The notes beneath the pieces are model-generated. The model did no database searches, was not told where the DNA came from, and saw only the letters and a list, made by a program, of their open reading frames with translations. A stretch of 64,000 nt of DNA, from NCBI GenBank assembly GCA_028873595.1, contig JAPPOV010000028.1:1-64000 (forward strand). Reading direction: 5' to 3'. The position numbers and the translations under genes were made by a program. Positions 9,410 to 18,565 of the stretch are shown here, piece by piece; within the stretch, counting starts at the first letter, position 1, and every line of letters starts with the position of its first letter. Origin of the DNA: Gemmatimonadota bacterium. GTDB lineage: Bacteria > Gemmatimonadota > Gemmatimonadetes > Longimicrobiales > Gaopeijiaceae.

Positions 9410-10416
9410 CGTTCGAGCGCCCCGACCTCCTCGGCCTGCTTCCAACCCTGAGCCTCGTCGTCGTGCTCGCGCTGCTGCTCCAGTGGCGGCGAAGCGTCCG
9501 GCTCGTCGCTGCGTACGGGGGGCCGGACGCAGCCCTCCGGCTGATCGGACGTCGACTCGAGCGCTTCCCGGTGGTCCGGCTCGTCGCCGGGCTGATCGCG
9601 GTGGTCGCACTCGTCGCCGTCGCAGCCGGCCTGACTCCCGAGACACCGGAAGAAGCACCGGTCACGCCTGTCGACCTGCTGATCGCAATCGACGTCTCGC
9701 ACTCGATGACGGGAACCGACCTCGAACCCAGTCGCATGTCCTGGGCGCAGAGGCTCGTGGAAGAAGTCGTCGATGCGGGAATCTCTGACCGGGTCGCCCT
9801 GAGTGTCTTCGCCGACTGGTCCTACCGCCTCGTGCCCCTTACAGACGATGGAGACGTGGTGCGGTTCTTCGCGCCATGGCTCGTCCCTGACCTGGTGAAT
9901 ACGAGAGATCAGGGGACGTCGCTCAGCGTTCTCATCGACGATGCCGTCGACGCATGGGACGATCGCATGCAACCCGACGCAGTCCCGATCGTCCTCGTTG
10001 TATCCGACGGAGAGACGCACGACGGCGCCGATGCCGTGATCGCATCGACGCGCGCGGCCGTAGAGTCCGGAGTGACCGTGTGGACGGTCGGTGTCGGGAC
10101 CCCCTCCGGCTCACCTCTCACCCTCACCGGATCCAGCGCACCGCTCCTCGACGGCTCCGGCACACCCGTCGTCGCCGGCTACGACGAGGGCATGCTTCGG
10201 CAGATCGCTGACGCCGGTCGCGGTGCCTTCCACGAAGCCGACGGCGAGGATGGCATCCGATCTCTGATCGCTGATCTGCGCACGATCTCCGGACGGACCG
10301 ACGCAGTCCCGCAGGCCAAGGAAGATCCCACGAACTGGCTCGTACTTCTGGGCCTCGTATTTCTGTTGCTCGATGCGGTGTTCGATACCGGCATCGCCTT
10401 GCGGAGGCGGTCATGA
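9406..10416 (+). CDS. VWA domain membrane protein, BatB-like
   Basis: I start this 336-residue protein at the ATG at 9406, which overlaps the previous stop as ATGA; the frame is open further upstream but that stretch lies in the preceding gene. It has a hydrophobic N-terminus, a second helix about 60-80, a VWA domain with MIDAS motif DVSHSMTGTDL and a VSDGETHDG strand, and a C-terminal helix (LVLLGLVFLLLDAVF). It pairs with the VWA gene before it, as BatA and BatB do. The two differ enough in sequence that this is an old paralogue pair rather than a recent copy. Confidence 0.9.
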   Translation: MTFERPDLLGLLPTLSLVVVLALLLQWRRSVRLVAAYGGPDAALRLIGRRLERFPVVRLVAGLIAVVALVAVAAGLTPETPEEAPVTPVDLLIAIDVSHSMTGTDLEPSRMSWAQRLVEEVVDAGISDRVALSVFADWSYRLVPLTDDGDVVRFFAPWLVPDLVNTRDQGTSLSVLIDDAVDAWDDRMQPDAVPIVLVVSDGETHDGADAVIASTRAAVESGVTVWTVGVGTPSGSPLTLTGSSAPLLDGSGTPVVAGYDEGMLRQIADAGRGAFHEADGEDGIRSLIADLRTISGRTDAVPQAKEDPTNWLVLLGLVFLLLDAVFDTGIALRRRS

Positions 10417-11183
10417 CACGCGTCTGGTGGATGCGGATCGGGGCTGGGACCCTTGCCTGCGCCGGTCTCTTCTTCGCCTGGTCGGTCGAGCGTGGGAGCG
10501 TCGAACGCGGGAATCGTCTTCAGCGCTCGGGAGAGCATCGTGCCGCAGCGGCCCTATACGCCGAGCGGACCCGAACTGATGCTGTAAGTCCGGAGCTGCG
10601 CTACAACCTCGGCACGGCTCTGGCACAATCTGAGGAGCCGACTGCGGAAGACGAGTTGGCACGAGCTACGCTGACCTCCGATCCCGAGGTACGGGGTCTC
10701 GCACATTACAACACGGGGGTCCTGCGCCTCGACCGTGCACTATATGCAGACGTTGCAGACTCGGTGCGCATCCATGCAGCCGCCTCTGCACAGGCCAATC
10801 GCCTGGCGCTGCGCCTCCACCCCGACGACAACAACGCCAAGTGGAACCTCGCGATGGCACTCCGCCTCCTCGACTCTGTCAGTGCGCAGGAACGCCGTAG
10901 TGGCCGAGAGATGACGGAGGGAGCGGTCGAGGCCGATGTGGTCACCCGATCGGTAAACGTACCGGACGCCGAAGAAGACGAGCGGGCGGAAGACCCACCG
11001 GCTCAGGGTGAGAGTGAGACCACCGTCGTCCTGGGCGACGAGACGCCGCTGTCGCCGGAGCAGGCAGCCGAAATTCTCGGGCGTTCCCACCTCGACCCGA
11101 CGTTGATGCTCACGAAGCTGCTCGCGCTCGAGAGTCGTTCACGGTTCGGGCGGCGGCCGTCGCGTGGTGCGCGCCGCTGGTAG
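10413..11183 (+). CDS. TPR protein at the end of the Bat operon (BatC-like)
   Basis: 256 residues with an N-terminal membrane anchor (about 8-24) and tetratricopeptide-type helices in the middle, visible in RYNLGTALAQSEEPTAEDELARA and HYNTGVLRLDRALYADVADS-type repeats. An acidic low-complexity stretch follows, and the tail is basic (RFGRRPSRGARRW). It starts with ATG in a 4-nt overlap with the VWA gene. TPR proteins are the usual third VWA-side partner in Bat loci. It is the last gene; a convergent gene begins 27 nt downstream. Confidence 0.8.
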   Translation: MTRVWWMRIGAGTLACAGLFFAWSVERGSVERGNRLQRSGEHRAAAALYAERTRTDAVSPELRYNLGTALAQSEEPTAEDELARATLTSDPEVRGLAHYNTGVLRLDRALYADVADSVRIHAAASAQANRLALRLHPDDNNAKWNLAMALRLLDSVSAQERRSGREMTEGAVEADVVTRSVNVPDAEEDERAEDPPAQGESETTVVLGDETPLSPEQAAEILGRSHLDPTLMLTKLLALESRSRFGRRPSRGARRW

Positions 11184-11210
11184 CGTAGCGCACCGCCCCG
11201 AGGCGCTAGC

Positions 11211-11954
11211 TCACCCCTCCGCACCCTTCGGCGTACGAGTCGCCCAGCCCACGATCTGAACGACCTCACCCGCGCCCGCACACGTTCGCCCCCGGAACCG
11301 GAGCGCTGTCCCGAATAGACGAAAATCCTCACGCACCGTGTCGGCTGCTGACTCGTCCGAAACAACCACATCGTAGGGACCACCCCGAAGCCAGGCTTCG
11401 AGAGGTCTCGGGTCGTTCGACGCATCGACTTCGACGTCGACCGTTCTGACCCCGGTCAGTTCCACACAGTCGAGCGTCAGACGGCGCACGACCGGTCGTC
11501 CTCGCCGGATCCGAATGTCGTCCATCGCCGGAGGCATCGACGGGTCCCACTCCCGGATCGACACTTCCTCGAACTCTCGAAGCTCATCGCCCGGTGCAAT
11601 CGGCACACCCTCGACGTCATCGGGCAGCGGGATCCTCCAATGCCAGGTGCTGACGGAGATGTGGGCTCGCAGAAGCCAACTGGCACGATCTCGAAACTCC
11701 GGATCGACGAAGACCAGCCGGTGCGCCATCGATACGTACGCGATCGGCAGCTCACGCGCTGGGGTTTCGACCTGAACAATCCCGTCCGCCCACTCCGTCA
11801 GGATCGGGCGATCCGTCAGGGGCGACGCGTCGGCATCGCTACGCGCCCGATCCGGCCCGCAGGACACCACTCCTGCAGCTACGCCCGAGCCCGCCGCTAG
11901 ACCCACCAGCCGGACAAAGCCGCGCCGGGACAGCGAGGTCGCTTCGTCACACAT
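11211..11954 (-). CDS. Tat-exported lipoprotein of unknown function
   Basis: 247 residues. The N-terminus carries a twin-arginine motif (SLSRRGFVRLVG) followed by a hydrophobic stretch and VVSC, a likely lipobox, so it is probably exported folded and lipidated. The rest is beta-rich with no motif I recognise; it contains several short charged strands and Cys only near the ends. Its start overlaps the cutC stop by 8 nt on the same strand, so the two are almost certainly co-transcribed. Tat export usually implies a cofactor or fast folding, but none is evident. Function unknown. Confidence 0.72.
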   Translation of the reverse strand: MCDEATSLSRRGFVRLVGLAAGSGVAAGVVSCGPDRARSDADASPLTDRPILTEWADGIVQVETPARELPIAYVSMAHRLVFVDPEFRDRASWLLRAHISVSTWHWRIPLPDDVEGVPIAPGDELREFEEVSIREWDPSMPPAMDDIRIRRGRPVVRRLTLDCVELTGVRTVDVEVDASNDPRPLEAWLRGGPYDVVVSDESAADTVREDFRLFGTALRFRGRTCAGAGEVVQIVGWATRTPKGAEG

Positions 11955-12729
11955 CGACGATCCCCTCCCTGCCGGGGGTAGCTGCGTCCGACAGCCGACC
12001 TTTCGTGGCAGCGATGCGCTCGACGTCTGCTGCTTCGATCAGGTACTCGTCGGGCTCGTACGCCGCGCCCATGGGAACACCGCCTCGCCGATACTTCATC
12101 TCGCTCTCACGTCGCAACGTCGCCCCGATGTGAATCTCGGTCACTCCGGGGACGGCGGCCACGCGATGGATGTTGCGCGGCCGAATGCCTCCACCGGGCA
12201 TGACGACGAGGGCTCCATCGGCCCGCGCCACCAGCGCGGAGAGTTGATCCAGGTCCTCGAGTACCGACGCACAACCTGCCGACGTCAAGACCCGATCGAC
12301 CCCCAGCTCCAACAGCGTGTCCAGGCTTTCGTCGAGGTCGCGCGTGAGGTCGAAGGCCCGGTGAAAGGTGACCGGCAGGGGGCGTGCCGCTTCGATCAAT
12401 CGGAGCGTCCTTTTCCGGTCGACTCGACCGTCTGCATCAAGGACGCCGAATACGAACCCGGATACGCCCACCTGCGCGAGCGCGTCGATGTCACGAAGCA
12501 TCACGTCGAACTCGGACGACGTATACAGAAAGTCCCCACCGCGCGGCCGCACCATGGCCATCACAGGGGCGGACGAACGCACCACGGCCACGTCGACCGC
12601 ACCAACGCTTGGCGTGGTGCCGCCTTCGACGAGGTTGTCGCACAACTCGACTCGATCGGCGCCGGCCCGGGCGGCGGCCACCGCGAAGTCGGCGGATCCG
12701 CAGCACACTTCCAGAATGATGTTCGACAT
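11947..12729 (-). CDS. cutC: CutC family protein
   Basis: 260 residues from the ATG at 12729, giving MSNIILEVCCGS, the conserved CutC start; an upstream extension of 18 codons is open but has no family support. CutC is a TIM-barrel protein once linked to copper homeostasis, and that role is now doubtful. Conserved segments visible are MVRPRGGDFLYT, VTFHRAFD, VLTSAGC and the glycine-rich VMPGGGIRPRN. Divergent from the flavoprotein gene with 47 nt between starts. Overlap with the downstream Tat lipoprotein suggests a joint role not described for CutC elsewhere, as far as I know. Confidence 0.9.
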   Translation of the reverse strand: MSNIILEVCCGSADFAVAAARAGADRVELCDNLVEGGTTPSVGAVDVAVVRSSAPVMAMVRPRGGDFLYTSSEFDVMLRDIDALAQVGVSGFVFGVLDADGRVDRKRTLRLIEAARPLPVTFHRAFDLTRDLDESLDTLLELGVDRVLTSAGCASVLEDLDQLSALVARADGALVVMPGGGIRPRNIHRVAAVPGVTEIHIGATLRRESEMKYRRGGVPMGAAYEPDEYLIEAADVERIAATKGRLSDAATPGREGIVDV

Positions 12730-12776
12730 GATTCGGGCAGGTTGGCACCGCGGCACGGTGCACGCCAGCTTTCCGC

Positions 12777-14018
12777 ATGGCATCCCCCGACCCCCAACGC
12801 ACCGTCGCGGTCATCGGCGCCGGAGCAGCCGGACTGCTCGCTGCTCTCAGCGCGGCCCGAGGCGGCGCTGAGGTCGTCCTGATCGAACGCACAAGAGACG
12901 GCGGCCGGAAGATCCTCATCAGTGGTGGAGGGCGCTGCAACATCCTTCCAGGCGTCGCACAGCCCGAGCGGTATGTGACCGACTCGTCTCCCAACACTCT
13001 GCGGAAGATTCTCCGTTCGTGGCCACTCGCAGAGCAGCGCGCATTCTTCGAGCGAGAGCTGGCCATGCCGCTGGAGCTCGAGCCGGAAACGGGGAAACTC
13101 TTCCCTTCGAGTCACCGAGCGCGCGACGTACGCGACATGCTGGTTCGCCGCGTCCGAGAAGCACGCGCCAAGATCTGGTTCGATGCAGCGGTCGCCGATA
13201 TACGCCCTTCGGACTGGGGTTGGGAGGTCGAACTCGAGGGGGCCCCCTCCCTGCAGGCGACGCGCGTAATCCTCGCCACGGGCGGGCTGTCCGTGCCGAA
13301 GACCGGTAGCGACGGGAGAGGGCTCCACATCGCAGAAGCGCTCGGTCACACGATGCACCCGACCTACCCCGCGCTGACTCCACTGACCGCGTCCCCACAT
13401 CCGCACGCACATCTCGCAGGGATTTCTCGGACCGTGACGATCCGGTCACATGACACCAAGCCGACGTTCACGACTACGGACGGCTTCCTTTTCACGCATG
13501 ACGGATGGAGTGGCCCATCGGTTCTGGACGCGTCACATCTCGCGATTCGCGGTCGTGCCGGCGGAGCGCGACAGGACCTTCTCGTCCAGTGGACCGAGCA
13601 CGACGCAGACGCATGGACCAGCCTGCTCAAGATGTCCCGAGGCATGGTCCGTTCGATGGTCGGGGCTGCCCTCCCACGTCGGCTGACGGACCAGTTGCTG
13701 AGCGAGGCCGACGTGGATGGAACGACGGCGCTCTCACAACTCAGGAAGGCCGACCGACGGGCTGTCGTCGACGTGCTTACCCGATATCCGATCCCATGGA
13801 CGGGAGACGCCGGGTACAAGAAGGCCGAAGTAACCGGTGGAGGCGTCGCCCTCTCCGAGATCGACCCCATCACGATGGAGTCACGACGATGCCCTGGCCT
13901 GCACCTGTGTGGAGAAATCCTCGACGCGTTTGGCCCTATCGGGGGGCACAACTTCCTGTGGGCCTGGGCGACGGGGCGCGCCGCGGGTGCGCACGCAGCG
14001 GCGGGTGTCACAAACTGA
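12777..14018 (+). CDS. HI0933/BaiN family FAD-dependent oxidoreductase
   Basis: 413 residues with an N-terminal Rossmann dinucleotide site (GAGAAGLLAA, about 11-20) followed by the signature GRKILISGGGRCN of the HI0933/YhiN group and a C-terminal FAD-binding closure ELDAFGPIGGHNFLWAWATG-type segment (CGEILDAFGPIGGHN). Members are soluble flavoproteins; one has been linked to bile acid reduction, but the substrate for most is unknown. It starts at ATG 12777 divergent from cutC. The gene stands alone, followed by about 100 nt before the esterase gene. Confidence 0.92.
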   Translation: MASPDPQRTVAVIGAGAAGLLAALSAARGGAEVVLIERTRDGGRKILISGGGRCNILPGVAQPERYVTDSSPNTLRKILRSWPLAEQRAFFERELAMPLELEPETGKLFPSSHRARDVRDMLVRRVREARAKIWFDAAVADIRPSDWGWEVELEGAPSLQATRVILATGGLSVPKTGSDGRGLHIAEALGHTMHPTYPALTPLTASPHPHAHLAGISRTVTIRSHDTKPTFTTTDGFLFTHDGWSGPSVLDASHLAIRGRAGGARQDLLVQWTEHDADAWTSLLKMSRGMVRSMVGAALPRRLTDQLLSEADVDGTTALSQLRKADRRAVVDVLTRYPIPWTGDAGYKKAEVTGGGVALSEIDPITMESRRCPGLHLCGEILDAFGPIGGHNFLWAWATGRAAGAHAAAGVTN

Positions 14019-14122
14019 GCCATACGCCACGCGGCTGTTCCGACATGCCACGGGCACGCGTCCAGGCTAGGTTGGCGGCTCGCTGCGGACCGGCGGATCC
14101 AGGCACGTCACGAGAAGAACGC

Positions 14123-14959
14123 ATGATCCTTCCACTCTCTGCGCAGGGTCAATCCGACGACGGACGACAGTGGTCCCGTCGTGCGTTCGTCCTCAGCCTC
14201 GTCGGGGTGCCAGCCACCCTCCGACCTCGCCGTCGAGGGCGACCTGGAGCAAACGGCTCGAAGGACCGCATGCGGCGCACCACGGAGACCCACGCCCGCA
14301 ATCCACGACTGACGGCGCGTCCCAGGCGTCCGTTTCGGCCCGTGGCACCAGGTCAGACACGGGTCGGGGAGGGACTCCAGCGAGGAGGATACCTGTTCGT
14401 TCCTCAGTCATACCGCGAAGACACCCCAGCGCCGCTGATCGTCGCTCTGCACGGTGGCGGCGGACATGCGGGCCGCTGGTCGGATCTGTACGCATCCTGC
14501 GAGCGAGCAGGCGTGATCCTCGCCGCGCCCGACTCTCGCGGGAGAACCTGGGATCGTGTCACGGGAGCCTTCGGGCCGGACGTCGCCTTCATCGATGCAC
14601 TCATGCGCTACACCTTCGAGCGCTGCGTCATCGATCCGACGCGGGTGGCACTGGTCGGGTTCTCCGACGGAGCCTCATACACACTCTCGCTCGGGCCCTC
14701 GAACGGCGACCTGTTTACGCATCTGATGGCGTGGTCTCCGGGATTTTCGGATCCGGAGGCGCCGATCGTGGGCCAACCGAACGTGTTCATTTCGCACGGG
14801 TCGGAAGATCGCGTCCTTCCCGTACGACTGACCCGCTCCGGCCTCGTCCCGATGTTCGAGATGGACGGGTACGATGTGACCTACCTCGAATTCGCCGGCC
14901 GTCATGAGCTCACCGACGAGGTCGTACAAGAGAGCTTCGACTGGTTCCTCGGCGGCTGA
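14123..14959 (+). CDS. Exported alpha/beta hydrolase (LpqC/feruloyl-esterase-like), Tat signal likely
   Basis: 278 residues from ATG 14123. The N-terminus has WSRRAFVLSLVGVP, a twin-arginine-like signal, and then a long basic linker of about 60 residues (RPRRRGRPG, PRLTARPRRPFRP). The catalytic part shows the oxyanion motif HGGGGHAGRW, the nucleophile elbow GFSDGAS, a likely Asp in SHGSEDRVLP and His in FAGRHEL. This matches polyhydroxybutyrate-depolymerase/feruloyl-esterase-type hydrolases of the LpqC group. The open frame runs further upstream to 13505 inside the flavoprotein gene and is rejected. Converges on queG with 20 nt between the stops. Confidence 0.8.
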   Translation: MILPLSAQGQSDDGRQWSRRAFVLSLVGVPATLRPRRRGRPGANGSKDRMRRTTETHARNPRLTARPRRPFRPVAPGQTRVGEGLQRGGYLFVPQSYREDTPAPLIVALHGGGGHAGRWSDLYASCERAGVILAAPDSRGRTWDRVTGAFGPDVAFIDALMRYTFERCVIDPTRVALVGFSDGASYTLSLGPSNGDLFTHLMAWSPGFSDPEAPIVGQPNVFISHGSEDRVLPVRLTRSGLVPMFEMDGYDVTYLEFAGRHELTDEVVQESFDWFLGG

Positions 14960-14979
14960 CGTCTGCCACGGCACAACGA

Positions 14980-16173
14980 TCAGTCGCTCGCGATGGCGTC
15001 CTCGATTTCGTCCCGTACGAAGGGGTCGCTCTCGACCTGCACGCGCTGCCGCAGGACACTCGAACCTCTATCCGTCTGACCCAAAGCCCATGCCGCATGG
15101 CCCCGGACAAGCGGCTGATCGTCGAGCAACGCACGTTCGAGCACATCGATCACAGCGGAATGCTCATCTGGACCGTACGCACCGCTCGCCAACGCGTTGC
15201 CGATACCCACCAGGAGATTGCGCAGCATCCCCTTCCTCTTCGGACGTGCGAGGGGAGAATTGGCGTACAGACGCCGATACCCTTTCTCAGACAAGTGCAG
15301 TAGCCGGTCGGCAAGATCGACGAGCGTGTGTGGCGTCGTCTCCACGGCATACGCCTCGTCCCCCGAGGGACTCGCAAAGCGGGCGTTCCACGGGCAAACC
15401 TCCTGACAGATGTCACAACCGAACACCCGGTTTCCGATCGCGGAGCGAACGTCACGCGGGATCGGCCCCTTCAGTTCGATCGTCAGGTACGAGATGCAGC
15501 GGCGCGCATCCATCACCGGTGCACCGGCTTCATTTCGCCCAAGCAGCGCTCCGGTCGGACACGCGACGACGCACGCCTCACACGTTCCACACCGATCGGC
15601 CTCGAAGGCCGGTGTGACATCGAGCTCGACATCGACCATCAGGAACCCGAGCAGGACGTATGATCCCCTGCGTGGGTGGATCAGCATCGTGTTGCGCCCG
15701 AACCACCCGAGGCCGGCTCGTCGAGCGAGTTCTCGCTCGAGGATCGGAGCCGTATCGACCAGAGATCGCCCTCTGACACCGCCCTCAACGCGCGCGTCCA
15801 GCCAGGAGAGCAGCTGCTGTAGTCGTTCGGGGATGACCTCGTGATAGTCGGAGCCCCGAGCGTAGCGGGCGATCACGGCGTCGGTTACCGACGTGTCGGT
15901 ACTCTCTGCGGCCGTCCCCCGCCCATACTCGTGCCCGACGACGATGACCGATCGAGCCCCGTCGAGCGAAGTCGCCGGCTGTGCTCGACGTGCCCGGGCG
16001 TCCTCACGGCCCAGATAAGCCATCTCACCGTGGTATCCGCTGGCGAGCCAAGCCTCATAGAATGCCACGTGCTCTGACGGCCGAGGCCGCGTCACGCCGA
16101 ACAGCGAGAAGCCGAGGCCGAACGCTTCCTCACGCAGTTGAGTGAGCAGATCTGCGTCGTCCAGCACGGTCAT
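14980..16173 (-). CDS. queG: Epoxyqueuosine reductase QueG
   Basis: 397 residues starting at ATG 16173, which overlaps the upstream glycosyltransferase stop as ATGA. QueG makes the last step of queuosine, reducing epoxyqueuosine in tRNA with cobalamin and two [4Fe-4S] clusters. Visible are the N-terminal DUF1730 region (GRSLVDTAPILERELARRAG, GWFGRNTMLI), two ferredoxin-type cluster motifs (CGTCEACVVACPTGAL and CDICQEVCPWN), and a short C-terminal HEAT-like tail. The longer frame start at 16338 lies within the glycosyltransferase gene and is not used. QueE is encoded 4 kb away on the other strand. Confidence 0.95.
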   Translation of the reverse strand: MTVLDDADLLTQLREEAFGLGFSLFGVTRPRPSEHVAFYEAWLASGYHGEMAYLGREDARARRAQPATSLDGARSVIVVGHEYGRGTAAESTDTSVTDAVIARYARGSDYHEVIPERLQQLLSWLDARVEGGVRGRSLVDTAPILERELARRAGLGWFGRNTMLIHPRRGSYVLLGFLMVDVELDVTPAFEADRCGTCEACVVACPTGALLGRNEAGAPVMDARRCISYLTIELKGPIPRDVRSAIGNRVFGCDICQEVCPWNARFASPSGDEAYAVETTPHTLVDLADRLLHLSEKGYRRLYANSPLARPKRKGMLRNLLVGIGNALASGAYGPDEHSAVIDVLERALLDDQPLVRGHAAWALGQTDRGSSVLRQRVQVESDPFVRDEIEDAIASD

Positions 16174-17348
16174 GCCCGCTCGGAGACTGGGGGCACTCGA
16201 TACGCGCGCCCCTTCCATTCCACGTTCGATCCGCGCATCCAGGAGCGGAGAAAGATCCAGGAGCCGACGACGGCAGCGACTGGGTAGAGGAGTCCGTACC
16301 AGCCGGCTACGCGCATACGCCTCGAAAACCAGACCCACAGACCACTACTCGCAGTGTATGCGCACCCGGCCCACACCACCCAGTTCGCACCGAGCGCTCT
16401 CTCAACTCCGATGACGGACTGCACGCCTGCTACGATGAGCACCAGGGGAGCTACAATCCACAGCGCGATGCCACCGATAAACGAGGCGGGCGCGACCAGA
16501 GGACGAACCGCTCTCGGAAAGCTCTGGAGCCCACCGGTCACGATATTCTTCGACCAGCCGGCGACGAGTTCGGGCAGCGAGCGATACATGCGGGTCGCCA
16601 GATCGTCTTCCGCGCTCCGGATGCGAAGCGCCAATCCCGCACGCTTCACATGCTGGGCGAGCGCCAGATCTTCCACCACTTCATCCCGAACCGCCTCGTG
16701 CCGCCCGATGCGATCGTACGCACTCCGACGAAACAGCAGGAACTGTCCATTCGCGATCGCGTCCCGCCAGCGGTCATTTCGAGCGGTCTGTTCGAAGTTC
16801 GGAAACCGAATGAGCATCATGAGAAAGATGTGCGGCTGCACCAAGCGCTCCCAGAAGCTTTCCATGAGCTGACGGCCACTGAGCGTCAGCAGGTCCGCGT
16901 CATCTTCAAGCAACCCGGCAACGGCCTTCCCGAGCAAATCCGGAGTATGCGTCGTGTCAGCGTCCGTGAAGAGAAGCAGTTGCCCGCTCGCATGCCGCGC
17001 GCCCTGAGCACACGCCCAGGGCTTACCCAACCACCCCTCGGGAAGCTCCTCGCCGTCCAGAACGAGAAGACGACGTGCTCCCCCCTTCGCCACGGAACGC
17101 GCCAGCACAGCGGTCTCATCATCACTTCGGTCGTCTACCACGACGATGTCGAACTCCGGATACGTCGATGCAGTGATCGACTCGAGGCACGCGACGATGT
17201 TGAGCGCTTCGTTCCGTGAAGGCACGATCACCGACACGGGGAGCGTGACGTCAGCCGACGCCGGCGGCAACGGGGACGGGAACCGGACGAAGAGTCGTAC
17301 AAGGATCGAGAGGACGAACCAGGGCGCCGCAAGGAGGAGTGAAGTCAT
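16170..17348 (-). CDS. Membrane glycosyltransferase family 2 (HpnB/CrtQ-like)
   Basis: 392 residues from ATG 17348 (MTSLLLAAPWFV); an alternative ATG at 17387 adds 13 residues. An N-terminal helix is followed by a GT2 domain with VSVIVPSRNEALNI, VVVDDRSDDET and the metal-binding LFTDADTTHT (DxD), and an EDLALAQHVKRAG acceptor-loop motif. The C-terminus has three to four helices. The plan fits GT2 enzymes acting on lipid acceptors, as in hopanoid or carotenoid glycosylation. No hopanoid gene is near, so the substrate is open. Its 5' end faces the PLP enzyme gene at 17438 on the plus strand. Confidence 0.82.
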   Translation of the reverse strand: MTSLLLAAPWFVLSILVRLFVRFPSPLPPASADVTLPVSVIVPSRNEALNIVACLESITASTYPEFDIVVVDDRSDDETAVLARSVAKGGARRLLVLDGEELPEGWLGKPWACAQGARHASGQLLLFTDADTTHTPDLLGKAVAGLLEDDADLLTLSGRQLMESFWERLVQPHIFLMMLIRFPNFEQTARNDRWRDAIANGQFLLFRRSAYDRIGRHEAVRDEVVEDLALAQHVKRAGLALRIRSAEDDLATRMYRSLPELVAGWSKNIVTGGLQSFPRAVRPLVAPASFIGGIALWIVAPLVLIVAGVQSVIGVERALGANWVVWAGCAYTASSGLWVWFSRRMRVAGWYGLLYPVAAVVGSWIFLRSWMRGSNVEWKGRAYRVPPVSERA

Positions 17349-17437
17349 GTCGAGTGAAACGCTCTGGCCTGCGGGGAGTAGCCGCATGTCGCAGTTCCAA
17401 CGTACCGTCGTGGACGATACCCCGAAGGAGAGAAGGT

Positions 17438-18565
17438 TTGCCCGACTTCGAAGCCCTGCGTGACGAGTTCCCGATTCTCGCCCGCAAGACGTATTTGAAC
17501 TCATGCTCCCTCGGAGCCCTTTCGAAACGCTCGGAAGCGTATCTCGGCGAGTTCGTCGAGCGGTGGCACGACATGGGAGCGTCCGCCTGGTACACGCACT
17601 GGCTGGGTAGGGTCGAGGACCTCCGAGGCCGGGTGTCGACATTTCTCGGGACCACCACCCGCGAACTCGCCCTCCTCCCGTCCACATCGACCGCTCTGGC
17701 TGCGGTGACCGAATCGGTAGATGCGGCAGGACGAAATCGAGTGGTCTGCACCGAGCTTGACTTCCCGACGTTGGCGTACCAATGGGCCGTAAAGCCCGAA
17801 ATCGAAATGGTCGTTCTGAAAAGCCCGGATGGCGTCAGAATCGATCCGGAACAGTTCGCGGAGGTCGTCGACGAGCGCACCCTCTTCCTTGCCACGAGTC
17901 ACGTCTTCTTCGCAACCGGGTACGAGCAGGACTTGACGGCATTGGCCCGGATTGCTCGCGACGCGGGAGCGTACTCCCTCATCGACGGCTACCAGGGTGC
18001 GGGACAGACCGACCTGTCGTTGCCGGAGACGGGCGTCGACTTCTACACCACCGGACCCCTGAAATGGCTACTCGGCGGACCGGGGCTTTCCTACCTCTAC
18101 GTACGTGCCCCGTTGGTCGAAGCGCTCAAACCCAGGCTCACGTCCTGGTTTGCCACCAAGCACCAGTTCGACTTCGACCTCGGGGGCTTCGAGTACCGCG
18201 ATGACGCTCGCAGGTTCGAGCTTGGAACGCCCGCGCTCCCGACTGTGCACACAGCCCTTGGAGGTCAGGAGATCATCGATGAAGTCGGCCTTCCGGCAAT
18301 CCTGGAGCGGAATCGGACCCTCACCGACCACCTGATCGACACGGCTGAGGATGCCGGCATGTCACTCACGCTTGCCGAACCGGCCAACCGAACCTTCATC
18401 CTCATGATCCAGCACGACGACCCGCCCGGAGCGGTGAAGCACCTCGCAAGCCACGGGATCATCGTAGACTACCGGCCGGGCCATGTGCGCGTGAGTCCGC
18501 ACTTCTACAACACCACGGAAGAGTTGGACCGGTGCATCGACGTGCTGGCGAGCTACACGGCTTAG
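17438..18565 (+). CDS. Class V aminotransferase-fold PLP enzyme (kynureninase/desulfurase-like)
   Basis: 375 residues. I choose the TTG at 17438 because GAAGGAG lies at 17424-17430 with a 7-nt spacer, and the resulting MPDFEALRDEFPIL opening matches this fold; the ATG at 17339 would add 33 unlikely residues. Fold-type I features are the SLIDGYQGAGQ strand with the cofactor Asp and TTGPLKWLLGGPG, where the Lys should bind PLP. It could be a lyase, desulfurase or aminotransferase; the second-substrate site cannot be read from sequence. Its stop overlaps the opposite-strand mazG-like stop by 4 nt. Confidence 0.82.
   Translation: MPDFEALRDEFPILARKTYLNSCSLGALSKRSEAYLGEFVERWHDMGASAWYTHWLGRVEDLRGRVSTFLGTTTRELALLPSTSTALAAVTESVDAAGRNRVVCTELDFPTLAYQWAVKPEIEMVVLKSPDGVRIDPEQFAEVVDERTLFLATSHVFFATGYEQDLTALARIARDAGAYSLIDGYQGAGQTDLSLPETGVDFYTTGPLKWLLGGPGLSYLYVRAPLVEALKPRLTSWFATKHQFDFDLGGFEYRDDARRFELGTPALPTVHTALGGQEIIDEVGLPAILERNRTLTDHLIDTAEDAGMSLTLAEPANRTFILMIQHDDPPGAVKHLASHGIIVDYRPGHVRVSPHFYNTTEELDRCIDVLASYTA

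Noticed and set aside
13505-14122. Extension of the esterase start into the flavoprotein gene
   Set aside because: The region is coding for the flavoprotein; ATG 14123 gives a twin-arginine signal.
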